Assembly (NCBI GenBank): GCA_910585855.1
Contig: CAJUGZ010000233.1
Span: 1 to 7,001 of the forward strand
From: an uncultured Lachnospiraceae bacterium
GTDB lineage: Bacteria > Bacillota_A > Clostridia > Lachnospirales > Lachnospiraceae
Reading direction: 5' to 3'
DNA: 7,001 bases
Positions 1 to 6,298 of this stretch are shown here, one piece after another. The position numbers and the translations under genes are program-made. The notes beneath the pieces are model-generated. The model was not told the origin of the DNA and did no database searches. It saw only the letters and a program-made list of their open reading frames with translations. How positions within the stretch are numbered: position 1 is the first letter of the stretch; each line of letters opens with the position of its first letter.

Positions 1-30
1 CTTCCATGCAGGGTGTGAAAAAAAAGGGGC

Positions 31-231
31 GTGTTTAGCCCGGATAATAGAAAAGCGACTATATTATGGCTGATAAAATCCTTCCTTACACCCGTTCCAT
101 TTCGGCTGAAAGGAGGGCGAATTGCGCCCCGGTCTGTCTGGTTGGAGAAAGGAAAAGGCAGAAGTCTTAGAACTTCTTGCTTTTTGGAAACCGGAACAGC
201 AGGCTGCCCATCGTTTTCGAATCTGGCGTCC
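31..231 (+). repeat. Dispersed repeat family A, intact copy (A1)
   Basis: This 201-bp segment is repeated in inverted orientation at 6506-6923. The copies share blocks at constant spacing: GTGTTTAGCCCGGA, then 21 variable bases, then a 23-bp block around ATGGCTGATAAAATCC, then 11 variable bases, TTTCGGCTGAAA, GGGCGAATTGCGCCCCGGT, CTTAGA and a final CTGGCGTCC. Several blocks can form hairpins: GGGCG/CGCCC around AATTG, and CCGG-TCTGT-CTGG, which is CCGG-TTCGT-CCGG in the other copy, so pairing is kept by wobble. A 78-codon GTG reading frame crosses it, but the other copy has a TGA in that frame, so coding is unlikely. The element lies downstream of and convergent with telA. The family is not identified; a structured non-coding RNA or a non-autonomous mobile repeat are both possible. 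Confidence 0.75.
158..185. terminator. Bidirectional hairpin terminator candidate inside repeat A1
   Basis: GCAGAAGT (158-165) and ACTTCTTGC (172-180) form a stem with one bulge around a 6-nt loop. On the plus strand it is followed by TTTTT; read on the minus strand it is followed by CTTTTCC. It lies about 80 nt beyond the telA stop codon and is the only terminator-like structure seen there, so it may end the yceG-telA transcript. The equivalent hairpin in the other repeat copy is weaker. Termination is inferred from shape only. Confidence 0.45.
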
Positions 232-263
232 TCTAGAAAATTTCCTTCCTCTTTCATAATAAA

Positions 264-1325
264 CTAGACCTTCCTCCGGCTTTCAGCATCCTCCCTTATT
301 CTTTCTATTTTCGCTTGATTCTCTGCTTTGTTTTCTTTGATATTTTTTAATATCTGCCTCGTTTCTTCAACTCCATTTATAATTGTCCTCCAAGCAGTTT
401 CTAATGTTTCTGTCTTTATAGAACCGTTTAACGATAGTTTTGCAGTTTCTGCCTGTTCTGTTATATTTTTTATTTGTTCTTTTTTCTTTGCTTCTAAGGC
501 GGAAACGGCATCTGCCTGAATTTTTTGGCGTTTTAATAGAATCGCCTGTGCCAGTGCCTGTCGAAAAACAGGAAGCACAACCAGAAATGCTGTATTGATT
601 TTTTCAATCAGTTTTTTATTATTATATTCTACTGTCTGAATGATAGGAATTGTCTGAACTGCTACCATCTCTGTTATACGAAGATCTTGTATTTTTTGTT
701 CCAGCAGACTTTTTGCCTGCTCTAAATGAAGAAGTTCAAATTGAATATCGTTGTCTTTTTCTATCTCTTTTTGTTTTTGAATAATATATGCTTCTAATTC
801 TTTTTTTCCCTGTTCTCCTGCCAGACTATATCGTATCAATCTATGATAATGACTAAGATTTTCTTCAAATACTTGATTTAGTTTTCGATTTGCCTGTTTT
901 ATCTCTGCCTCATACTGTTTTAGGCGGACATAAATTTTATCTACTTCTTCTCCTATTTTATAGTATTTTTCTAAAATTTTGTCTAATTGACTTTTTCGGT
1001 TTCTAAAAAGACCTCGAAATGGTTTTGGGGTATCTTTTATCTCATCTATATCAAACTTTGTCATAATTTCAGATAATGTGCCTAATATTTCACCGGAATC
1101 ATCAAACTGCATCGAATTAATACTGTTTAATATGGTATCTGGTATATTAGAAACTTTTTTAGCTGCCTCTGCCCCAAAAGAAAGAATGGTTTCTAAATGA
1201 TATACTTCCATCGTACTGACCAGATCATCTACTTCTTTTGAATTAACAAGCTGTTTTTCTAATTTTTGTCTGTCTGCTGCAATATTGTATGGCTGTTCTG
1301 CTGTTTTGCTTAAATCCGAATCCAT
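264..1325 (-). CDS. telA: TelA-family toxic anion (tellurite) resistance protein
   Basis: This 353-residue soluble protein has no signal peptide or membrane segment. Its length fits the TelA/KlaA family (PF05816; B. subtilis YceH is about 360 residues). An amphipathic N-terminal half (about 20-110) leads into a long, charged helical coiled-coil-like region (about 110-215). The family-typical core follows at about 215-267 (LRITEMVAVQTIPIIQ, then N-rich and KINTAF segments and LPVFRQALAQAILL), and the C-terminal tail is highly charged. The ATG is preceded by AAGAGAGG (1335-1342) with 9-nt spacing, and the upstream YceG gene stops 2 nt before it, so the pair is very probably cotranscribed. The family was named for tellurite resistance on plasmids; in chromosomal Firmicutes operons it accompanies stress-response Ter genes, and its biochemical role is unknown. 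The assignment is by recognition of sequence pattern. Confidence 0.88.
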   Translation of the reverse strand: MDSDLSKTAEQPYNIAADRQKLEKQLVNSKEVDDLVSTMEVYHLETILSFGAEAAKKVSNIPDTILNSINSMQFDDSGEILGTLSEIMTKFDIDEIKDTPKPFRGLFRNRKSQLDKILEKYYKIGEEVDKIYVRLKQYEAEIKQANRKLNQVFEENLSHYHRLIRYSLAGEQGKKELEAYIIQKQKEIEKDNDIQFELLHLEQAKSLLEQKIQDLRITEMVAVQTIPIIQTVEYNNKKLIEKINTAFLVVLPVFRQALAQAILLKRQKIQADAVSALEAKKKEQIKNITEQAETAKLSLNGSIKTETLETAWRTIINGVEETRQILKNIKENKAENQAKIERIREDAESRRKV

Positions 1326-1327
1326 TT

Positions 1328-3724
1328 CTAGTGCCCTCTCTTAAAAATTTTATCCCGCCATGTCCAATGCCGCTTCTCTTGAAGATGCTCAAAATCAGGT
1401 ACTTCCAGATCATAGAGATATTCTCCTGCCTGATACTCTTCCAAAAGAACTTGCTGAAAATATTTTTCTATACTTTGATATCCGGTCGGAACAAACAATA
1501 CAATATCAAATCCAATTAAATTTAAAAATGCCATTAAAATTGCATCCTCCAAAGAAACCATTTCTTCTGTTGTATTGATATGTACAATTTTTGGATTTTT
1601 TTTCGTAAAATCAAACTTTTGAATCATCCTCAGCAAATCCTGATTCATATTCAATACAGTAGAAAGAATCGTATATTCTGTTCCGTTTTCAAATGTTCCT
1701 TTTATTGTCTTTTGTTCTATCAATAACTGAAGTTTATCCAAAATATATTCCTGCATCTCCTCCCTTAAAAATCCATAAGAATAACTTGGATGAGATTTTA
1801 TTTTAGTTCTCTGTAATTTTTTATTTTTAAAAAATTCTGCTGCATATCTTTTTATAGGATTTTCATCTGTTGCCTTGATATAAGGTACTTTTTTAATTAA
1901 TAAAACATCTTCTGTTAAAAGAGATTTGATTTCCAGCCAATAGTCTAAAAGATTTCCATTTTTCACACCAGATACTTTTGCAAAAAGAACCGGAAGATTT
2001 ACAAAGTTATTTACAATACTAAAATTAGGGCGATATTTCAGTTCCTGTCCCCATAAAATCTGAATTTCTTCATACATTGTCTGAAGTGTAACTGCCGCTG
2101 CTCTGTGGTACTGCTGGTTTCGATAGATTCCAGAATTTTGATACATCAAAGTATCTAACTCTCTTTCAGCATGATAGGCTGCCGTTGCAAGATGAATTTT
2201 TGTATCTTCTCTTGGAAACTGCAAAACCTCTAATGTATCCTCATAATTTATCTCATAAAGATTACTATCCTGCAATATACATCTTTTTTTCTGATCGGGC
2301 ACTAAAATCAGAACATCTACCGGCAGACGAGATAAAAATCTGCAAAACATCGCTTCATTTTCATTCTGACATCCATCCAAATAAATAAAACAGCCAATCT
2401 GTGGCATCTTCCAATCAAAAAACAGTTCCGGCTGATACCGTTTTAACCAGCATAAAAGATAAACTGCCCGATTTTTTAACCGATTGATATTACTGTTTTC
2501 CCGTCTTCCCTCTTCTAAAAGAAGATCAAAAAAAGCCGTGCGAATCACTTGCTGCAATTCGATATTTGCAGTATATCGGATATTCTGATTTGCCAAATCC
2601 GCCAGCATTTGTTCTAACCTGTTATAATCTTTTTTCTGCACTGCAGCAATTTCCTCCACTGTAGGCAAAGGGATTTTTTCTTCTATTATTACTACTTTTC
2701 TTTTTTTACTCTTTAATTCTAATTGAAACTGATACAGTTCATTTTGATAGGTAAGCTTATCCTCTACTCCATTAATCCGAATCAAACAATTATAAAACAA
2801 TTTAGGATTTTCTCCTCGTTTTGCACCTTCTATTTGAATACTGCTAAATCCCTTTTCCTTCATCCAAATATTAGTACAAGGAGATAACTCCGGTTTTTTT
2901 CCATAAATATTGCTTTCTTCTACCCGATTTTCCTTATTTTTCCTATTTTCTCGAACCTGTTGGATTGAAAATCTATCTGGAAACGATACCATACCATCTA
3001 ACTCCAACCGATCCGACCATCTAGATTCTGGATCGACTGTTCGATAACTTTGTTCTCCTTTATATTGAAGCAAAATCACATCACATCCCACACAGGACAA
3101 AATAACAAGCATCATCAGCTCATAATTTCCAATCTCTCCCTCATAAAGAATTTTAGCAACATCATTTTCTCCCAGATGATTTATAATTCTTTCAAAATAA
3201 TAATAAAGCCAGCACATATATTTTATATATGCATTTTTCAGCATATTTTCATTCTTTCCATTTCTTCGGAAATAATCCAACGATTGATAGAGAGCCGCTG
3301 CCATTTCCTTTCTCTGTTTTTCCTTTACTCTAGGAAGCCACTTCTCTAAGGCAGACGAAAAAAAACCAATCTGCATTTGAAAATCCAATCCCATTATTTC
3401 CTGATAATAACTTAACTTTTTCTCATCTGGATTTGGAATTTTTCGCTCCAATACAACACCGTTGTACTGTGCCACCCTGTCATACTGCTCTAACAGTTCC
3501 TGTACCTGTCCATTATATCCGCTAATCCTATAAAAAAAAACTCCTCTTTCCTTTCTCTCATCCAACTTAACAAAAAAGTCCTGCCAGTTCTGAATCCTCT
3601 TTCTATCCAATTTTTTCTCCGTCCTATCTCTATAACTCAAGAGGTCGCCGAATCGGAAGCAAGGTCTATTCCGAACCCGCTCTCGCTTAGCATTTCCTAT
3701 TTTCATAACAGACACATAAGGCAC
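1328..3724 (-). CDS. yceG: YceG-family protein of the Ter/TelA stress module, triple-repeat form
   Basis: This 798-codon ORF resembles the YceG family (PF14266, putative component of a 'biosynthetic module'; B. subtilis YceG, unrelated to E. coli YceG/MltG). No catalytic motif is recognised and there is no signal peptide or membrane span. The protein contains three tandem units. Each starts with a hydrophobic strand plus a KIP-type motif: about 61-97 (FFYRISGY, then ERKIPNP), 308-355 (FYNCLIRINGV, then EEKIPLPT) and 578-616 (LFAKVSGV, then KKVPYIKA). Each then has, 130-135 residues later, a strand-helix-strand segment: 191-220 (KILYEGEIGN, then CDVILLQ), 443-476 (IGCFIYLDG, then VDVLILVP) and 711-746 (PKIVHINT, then FDIVLFVP). 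Family members I recall are nearer 540 residues. The C-terminus (WRDKIFKRG) is intact. The GTG at 3724 has no ribosome binding site and lies inside repeat B; TTG at 3610, preceded by GGAG, is a better-supported start. It is followed by telA after 2 nt. Confidence 0.8.
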   Translation of the reverse strand: MPYVSVMKIGNAKRERVRNRPCFRFGDLLSYRDRTEKKLDRKRIQNWQDFFVKLDERKERGVFFYRISGYNGQVQELLEQYDRVAQYNGVVLERKIPNPDEKKLSYYQEIMGLDFQMQIGFFSSALEKWLPRVKEKQRKEMAAALYQSLDYFRRNGKNENMLKNAYIKYMCWLYYYFERIINHLGENDVAKILYEGEIGNYELMMLVILSCVGCDVILLQYKGEQSYRTVDPESRWSDRLELDGMVSFPDRFSIQQVRENRKNKENRVEESNIYGKKPELSPCTNIWMKEKGFSSIQIEGAKRGENPKLFYNCLIRINGVEDKLTYQNELYQFQLELKSKKRKVVIIEEKIPLPTVEEIAAVQKKDYNRLEQMLADLANQNIRYTANIELQQVIRTAFFDLLLEEGRRENSNINRLKNRAVYLLCWLKRYQPELFFDWKMPQIGCFIYLDGCQNENEAMFCRFLSRLPVDVLILVPDQKKRCILQDSNLYEINYEDTLEVLQFPREDTKIHLATAAYHAERELDTLMYQNSGIYRNQQYHRAAAVTLQTMYEEIQILWGQELKYRPNFSIVNNFVNLPVLFAKVSGVKNGNLLDYWLEIKSLLTEDVLLIKKVPYIKATDENPIKRYAAEFFKNKKLQRTKIKSHPSYSYGFLREEMQEYILDKLQLLIEQKTIKGTFENGTEYTILSTVLNMNQDLLRMIQKFDFTKKNPKIVHINTTEEMVSLEDAILMAFLNLIGFDIVLFVPTGYQSIEKYFQQVLLEEYQAGEYLYDLEVPDFEHLQEKRHWTWRDKIFKRGH
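3608..3624 (-). promoter_or_regulatory. Ribosome binding site and alternative TTG start for the YceG gene
   Basis: On the minus strand GGACGGAG (3617-3624) stands 6 nt before an in-frame TTG at 3610-3608 (codon 39 of the long ORF). The GTG at 3724 and the ATG at 3706 have no purine-rich sequence at the right distance. A start here would remove 38 residues, most of them encoded by repeat B, and give a protein beginning at the LDRKRIQNWQDFF segment. No ATG follows until about codon 111. Confidence 0.4.
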
Positions 3725-3799
3725 GAAAACACAGCAAGACTGTGCCTAAGTGCCGGCGGGAAATGATGACCCTTCACAGACCTTCCTTCCAATTCCGGC
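3647..3799 (-). repeat. Dispersed hairpin repeat family B, copy B1, overlapping the YceG gene start
   Basis: This 153-bp element matches 3985-4125 in inverted orientation. The conserved core reads, on the minus strand, GGGTCATCATTTCCCG, then CGGCACTTAGGCAC, CGTGCCTTATGTGTC, GGAAATGCTAAGCG and GCGGG. The terminal arms (3778-3799 and 3647-3667) are complementary to each other with one bulge, one mismatch and a wobble. Inside them CATTTCC pairs with GGAAATG (3759-3765 with 3691-3697) and AGGCAC pairs with GTGCCT, giving a long rod. Relative to the other copy it carries extra bases in the apical region (near CTTGCTGTG) and in the GAAAATAGG segment. The proximal part encodes the first 26 codons of the annotated YceG ORF. 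Confidence 0.75.
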
Positions 3800-3801
3800 T
3801 A

Positions 3802-3829
3802 TGTATACTAAACCACTCAAAAAAAACAA
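3802..3829 (-). promoter_or_regulatory. Candidate sigma-A promoter for the yceG-telA unit
   Basis: On the minus strand TTGTTT (3824-3829) and TATACA (3802-3807) are separated by 16 bp, a moderate match to -35/-10 boxes. Transcription would begin near 3795, almost exactly at the outer end of repeat B1, making B1 the 5' leader of the yceG-telA mRNA. The surroundings are AT-rich, so chance matches are common. Confidence 0.28.
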
Positions 3830-3915
3830 CCAACAACCCAATACTTTTATCTAACTATTTACAATAAATTCCTGCAAACGCTAAGATCCTGTTCTGTATT
3901 CCGATATATGGTAAT

Positions 3916-3944
3916 TTTACAAAAAATACATGTAAAAAGATACT
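3916..3944 (+). promoter_or_regulatory. Candidate plus-strand promoter upstream of repeat B2
   Basis: TTTACA (3916-3921) and GATACT (3939-3944) are 17 bp apart. Transcription from here would run into repeat B2 about 35 nt downstream, and no plus-strand gene follows, so any product would be a non-coding RNA. This is a weak prediction. Nothing else was recognised in the AT-rich spacer between the two B copies (3800-3984). Confidence 0.2.
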
Positions 3945-3984
3945 AAACAAGCTCTAACACTCTATTTCTAGACAGGAGTACACA

Positions 3985-4125
3985 GCCGAAAGCCAAAGGG
4001 AGTGCTATGCAGGGTCATCATTTCCCGTCGGCACTTAGGCACGGTCTTTTCGTGCCTTATGTGTCCGCTACGAGGAAATGCTAAGCGCAAGCGGGCCCGG
4101 AATAACACTCCCTTTGGCTTTCGGC
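3985..4125 (+). repeat. Dispersed hairpin repeat family B, copy B2, with perfect 20-bp arms
   Basis: The arms GCCGAAAGCCAAAGGGAGTG (3985-4004) and CACTCCCTTTGGCTTTCGGC (4106-4125) are exact reverse complements. Nested stems follow: CATTTCC (4019-4025) with GGAAATG (4074-4080), CGG with CCG, CAC with GTG, and AGGCACG (4037-4043) with CGTGCCT (4051-4057) around GTCTTTT. The 141-bp unit could therefore fold as one long rod. The core is nearly identical to copy B1, but the arms differ in sequence while both copies keep arm pairing. It lies between the YceG gene and the spore-protein terminator, with no reading frame of note. A structured RNA, a palindromic repeat or a non-autonomous element are alternatives. 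Confidence 0.78.
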
Positions 4126-4170
4126 GTCCTCCCTTCCACAAATCAAAAATATTATATCACTCTACCCTTT

Positions 4171-4208
4171 AAAACGCAATAGAGGACATCCCAAAGGATA
4201 TCCTCTAT
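4171..4208 (-). terminator. Intrinsic terminator of the spore protein gene
   Basis: A 13-bp stem (4196-4208 with 4179-4191, one G-U wobble) encloses a 4-nt loop. On the minus strand it is followed by TGCGTTTT. It begins about 30 nt after the spore protein stop codon. The short U-tract, preceded by GCG, is less than ideal, but the long uninterrupted stem makes this a convincing monocistronic terminator. Confidence 0.8.
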
Positions 4209-4237
4209 CTAATCAGCTAATCAACCGCCGCTTGTGA

Positions 4238-4456
4238 TTAAACTGATCCGTTCTTCATCTGCTCTTCCTGACGACGAATCATCTGGCGAACCATCTCACC
4301 ACCGACAGAACCATTCTGTGCAGATGTCAAATCTCCGTTATAGCCCTGCTTTAACGGAACACCAATTTCAGATGCTACCTCCATCTTAAAACGGTCTAAA
4401 GCTTCTCTTGCTTCTGGTACCTCTGCTCTGTTAGAACCTGTACTATTACTTGCCAT
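4238..4456 (-). CDS. Alpha/beta-type small acid-soluble spore protein (SASP)
   Basis: This 72-residue protein, beginning MASNSTGSNR, coats and protects spore DNA and is degraded at germination as an amino-acid source. It carries the family's conserved blocks: an EAREALDRFKMEVASEIGV segment (about 15-33), which contains the GPR protease recognition region around MEVASE, and GYNGDLTSAQNGSVGGEMVR (about 39-58), followed by QMIRRQEEQM. Five codons of in-frame extension to ATG 4471 are possible, but that ATG directly abuts the GGAGGTG ribosome binding site that serves ATG 4456, so the shorter start is chosen. The gene is monocistronic, with its own terminator. Expression by the forespore sigma factor SigG is expected for the family; CATAATA (4585-4591, minus) fits the SigG -10 consensus CATnnTA, but no convincing -35 box was found. 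Confidence 0.95.
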   Translation of the reverse strand: MASNSTGSNRAEVPEAREALDRFKMEVASEIGVPLKQGYNGDLTSAQNGSVGGEMVRQMIRRQEEQMKNGSV

Positions 4457-4462
4457 TTCATT

Positions 4463-4469
4463 CACCTCC
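4463..4469 (-). promoter_or_regulatory. Strong ribosome binding site fixing the SASP start
   Basis: GGAGGTG lies 6 nt before ATG 4456. The upstream in-frame ATG (4471-4469) overlaps its first G, which excludes that ATG as the main start. A near-perfect Shine-Dalgarno sequence is usual for these abundantly made spore proteins. Confidence 0.85.
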
Positions 4470-4494
4470 ATAAAATGTCTAGTCTATTAGTTTC

Positions 4495-4558
4495 TCCGAC
4501 AGAAGCCCGTTTCTTATCTCTGACTTCTGCTTCAGAATCTTTCTGAACTTCTGTCGGA
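4495..4558 (-). other. Compound hairpin in the probable 5' leader of the SASP gene
   Basis: TCCGACAGAAG and CTTCTGTCGGA (4548-4558 and 4495-4505) form a perfect 11-bp stem. Immediately inside it, TTCAGAA and TTCTGAA (4541-4547 with 4531-4537) form a second perfect 7-bp stem with a 3-nt loop, leaving about 25 nt single-stranded. No T-run follows on either strand, so it is not a standard terminator of the kinase gene. It ends about 38 nt upstream of the SASP start codon. It could be a leader structure affecting mRNA stability or translation, or another small palindromic repeat. Nothing else was recognised between the kinase stop and this structure apart from AT-rich DNA. Confidence 0.5.
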
Positions 4559-4696
4559 TAAGTTCCGTTCATCTATCGTAATCCTATTATGTGCAGGATA
4601 CCTAGAAATATAATGGGAATTCATCCCAAACAAAAAACATGACTATTTCAATTTTTTCTTTTTTATCTACAATAGCAACTCTTATTTTCTCTATTT

Positions 4697-6298
4697 TTAA
4701 TCTAACAGGCAATTTTCTGCAGCAGATTCCAAAACAAGTCCTGCCTGATAGCGTTTCATAAATGCATCAAACCCGGCTATCTCTTTTGGATCTGGCTGAA
4801 TCTGACTTCCGGTTTTTCCCTGAAATACTCGATTTGTTAAAAAACAATCCAATGTTTCATTTTCTTTTTTATAAAGCATAAAAGACGCTAAAAGAGCAAT
4901 TCCCCATGCACCGCCTTCTCCTGCTGTTTCTAATACGGATACTGGAGTATGTATGGCTGCCGCAAGAATTCTTTGTCCGACACCCTGTGTTTTAAAAAAT
5001 CCGCCATGTCCAAAAATTTGATCAACTTCCACTCCCTCTTCCTGAGATAAAATATCTAGTCCGGTCTTTAAAGCTCCAAGTGCAGTAAACAGATGAACAC
5101 GCATAAAATTTGCTAAATTAAAGTTACTCTTTGGTGTCCGCACAAACAATGGTCGTCCTTTTTCTATATTGGTAATATGTTCTCCTGAAAGATAATTATA
5201 CGCTAACAGCCCGCCGCAGTCAGCATCTCCTTCCAGTGCTTTTTGATAAAGTACAGAAAAAAGCTGATTTTGACTGACCTGTACTCCAAAACAGGCAGCC
5301 GCCTCTTCAAAAATTTTAATCCAATCATTTAAATCAGAAGTACAGTTATTGCAGTGAACCATTGCTACTAAATTTCCATCCGGCGTTGTTACCAAATCAA
5401 TCTCCGAATGTACCTTTTTCAATGCTTTTTCCAGTACAATCATGGCAAATACAGAAGTTCCGGCAGATACGTTTCCTGTTCGCTTTGCCACACTATTAGT
5501 TGCCGTCATACCAGTTCCGGCATCTCCCTCTGGCGGACAAAGAGGAATCCCTGCCTGCAGTTTCCCGCTTGGATCTAAAAGCCGTGCTCCTTCTTCCGTC
5601 AATACACCTGCTGGTTCTCCTGCTACTAGTACATGCGGCAAAATCTCCTCCAACTTCCATGAAAACTGCTCTTTGGCAATTTTTTCATCAAATTGCTGTA
5701 TCATCCTTTTATTATAATTTTTAGTCTGAATGTCGATTGGAAACATACCAGAAGCCTCTCCTATACCAAGCACTTTTTTTCCGGTCAGCTTCCAATGTAC
5801 ATATCCAGCAAGCGTACTAAGAAAGGAAATTTTCCCGACATGTTCTTCCCGATTTAAAATTGCCTGATATAAATGGGCAATGCTCCATCTCTGTGGAATA
5901 TGATACTGAAATAATTCAGTTAATTCTTTAGAAGCCTGCTCTGTTATCGTATTTCTCCAAGTACGAAAAGGCACTAAAAGCTCTCCCTGCCGATCAAATG
6001 CCATATATCCATGCATCATCGCACTAAATCCAATCGCTCCTATCTTTTTTAAATCGGTATGATACTGCCGTTTTACATCCGAAGCCAACTGCTGATAACA
6101 TTCCTGCAAGCCTGTCCAAATATCTTCCAAATGATAAGTCCAAATTCCATCCTCATAACGATTTTCCCAGTTATATGCTCCCTGTGCAACCGAAGTACTA
6201 TCTTCTCCGATTAAAACCGCTTTTATACGAGTAGAACCAAACTCAATTCCAAGCACCGTTCTGCCCTGATCAATCGCTTTTTTTATCATATCGCTCAT
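4697..6298 (-). CDS. FGGY-family carbohydrate kinase (xylulokinase-like)
   Basis: This 533-residue cytosolic enzyme is predicted to phosphorylate a sugar, probably a pentulose, with ATP. The N-terminal FGGY domain begins with the phosphate-binding loop LGIEFGSTRIKAVLI (16-30), in which Glu19 stands where the usual DxGT motif has Asp. GFSAMMHGYMAFD (90-102) matches the substrate-side region, and the EGDAGTG motif provides Asp259 as the likely catalytic base. The C-terminal domain has GNVSAGTS (275-282) and a nucleotide-binding segment at about 430-472 (HGGFFKT, then AGEGGAWGIALLA). The length is slightly above the usual ~490-500. The ATG start has only a poor ribosome binding site (ACGG about 9 nt upstream). 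No isomerase, epimerase, transporter or regulator is in the window, so D-xylulose, L-ribulose or another ketose cannot be separated. No clear terminator follows the stop. Confidence 0.88.
   Translation of the reverse strand: MSDMIKKAIDQGRTVLGIEFGSTRIKAVLIGEDSTSVAQGAYNWENRYEDGIWTYHLEDIWTGLQECYQQLASDVKRQYHTDLKKIGAIGFSAMMHGYMAFDRQGELLVPFRTWRNTITEQASKELTELFQYHIPQRWSIAHLYQAILNREEHVGKISFLSTLAGYVHWKLTGKKVLGIGEASGMFPIDIQTKNYNKRMIQQFDEKIAKEQFSWKLEEILPHVLVAGEPAGVLTEEGARLLDPSGKLQAGIPLCPPEGDAGTGMTATNSVAKRTGNVSAGTSVFAMIVLEKALKKVHSEIDLVTTPDGNLVAMVHCNNCTSDLNDWIKIFEEAAACFGVQVSQNQLFSVLYQKALEGDADCGGLLAYNYLSGEHITNIEKGRPLFVRTPKSNFNLANFMRVHLFTALGALKTGLDILSQEEGVEVDQIFGHGGFFKTQGVGQRILAAAIHTPVSVLETAGEGGAWGIALLASFMLYKKENETLDCFLTNRVFQGKTGSQIQPDPKEIAGFDAFMKRYQAGLVLESAAENCLLD

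Noticed and set aside
31..267. 78-codon plus-strand ORF with GTG start
   Set aside because: It is a translation of repeat A1; the same frame in copy A2 is closed by TGA and its tail diverges, so there is no sign of protein selection.
3050..3349. Plus-strand ORF of 99 codons inside the YceG gene
   Set aside because: It is the antisense shadow of a well-supported coding region with family-like internal repeats, and has no ribosome binding site of note.
3647..4125. CRISPR array or tRNA-like structure in the 3.6-4.1 kb region
   Set aside because: There are only two copies, in opposite orientation, with no regular spacers and no tRNA-like arms or TTC-type loop.
4457..4471. Longer SASP start at ATG 4471
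   Set aside because: That ATG abuts the GGAGGTG that is correctly spaced for ATG 4456, and the family normally begins at the later Met.
4495..4558. Terminator of the kinase gene
   Set aside because: The stems are not followed by a T-run on either strand and lie about 140 nt beyond the kinase stop.
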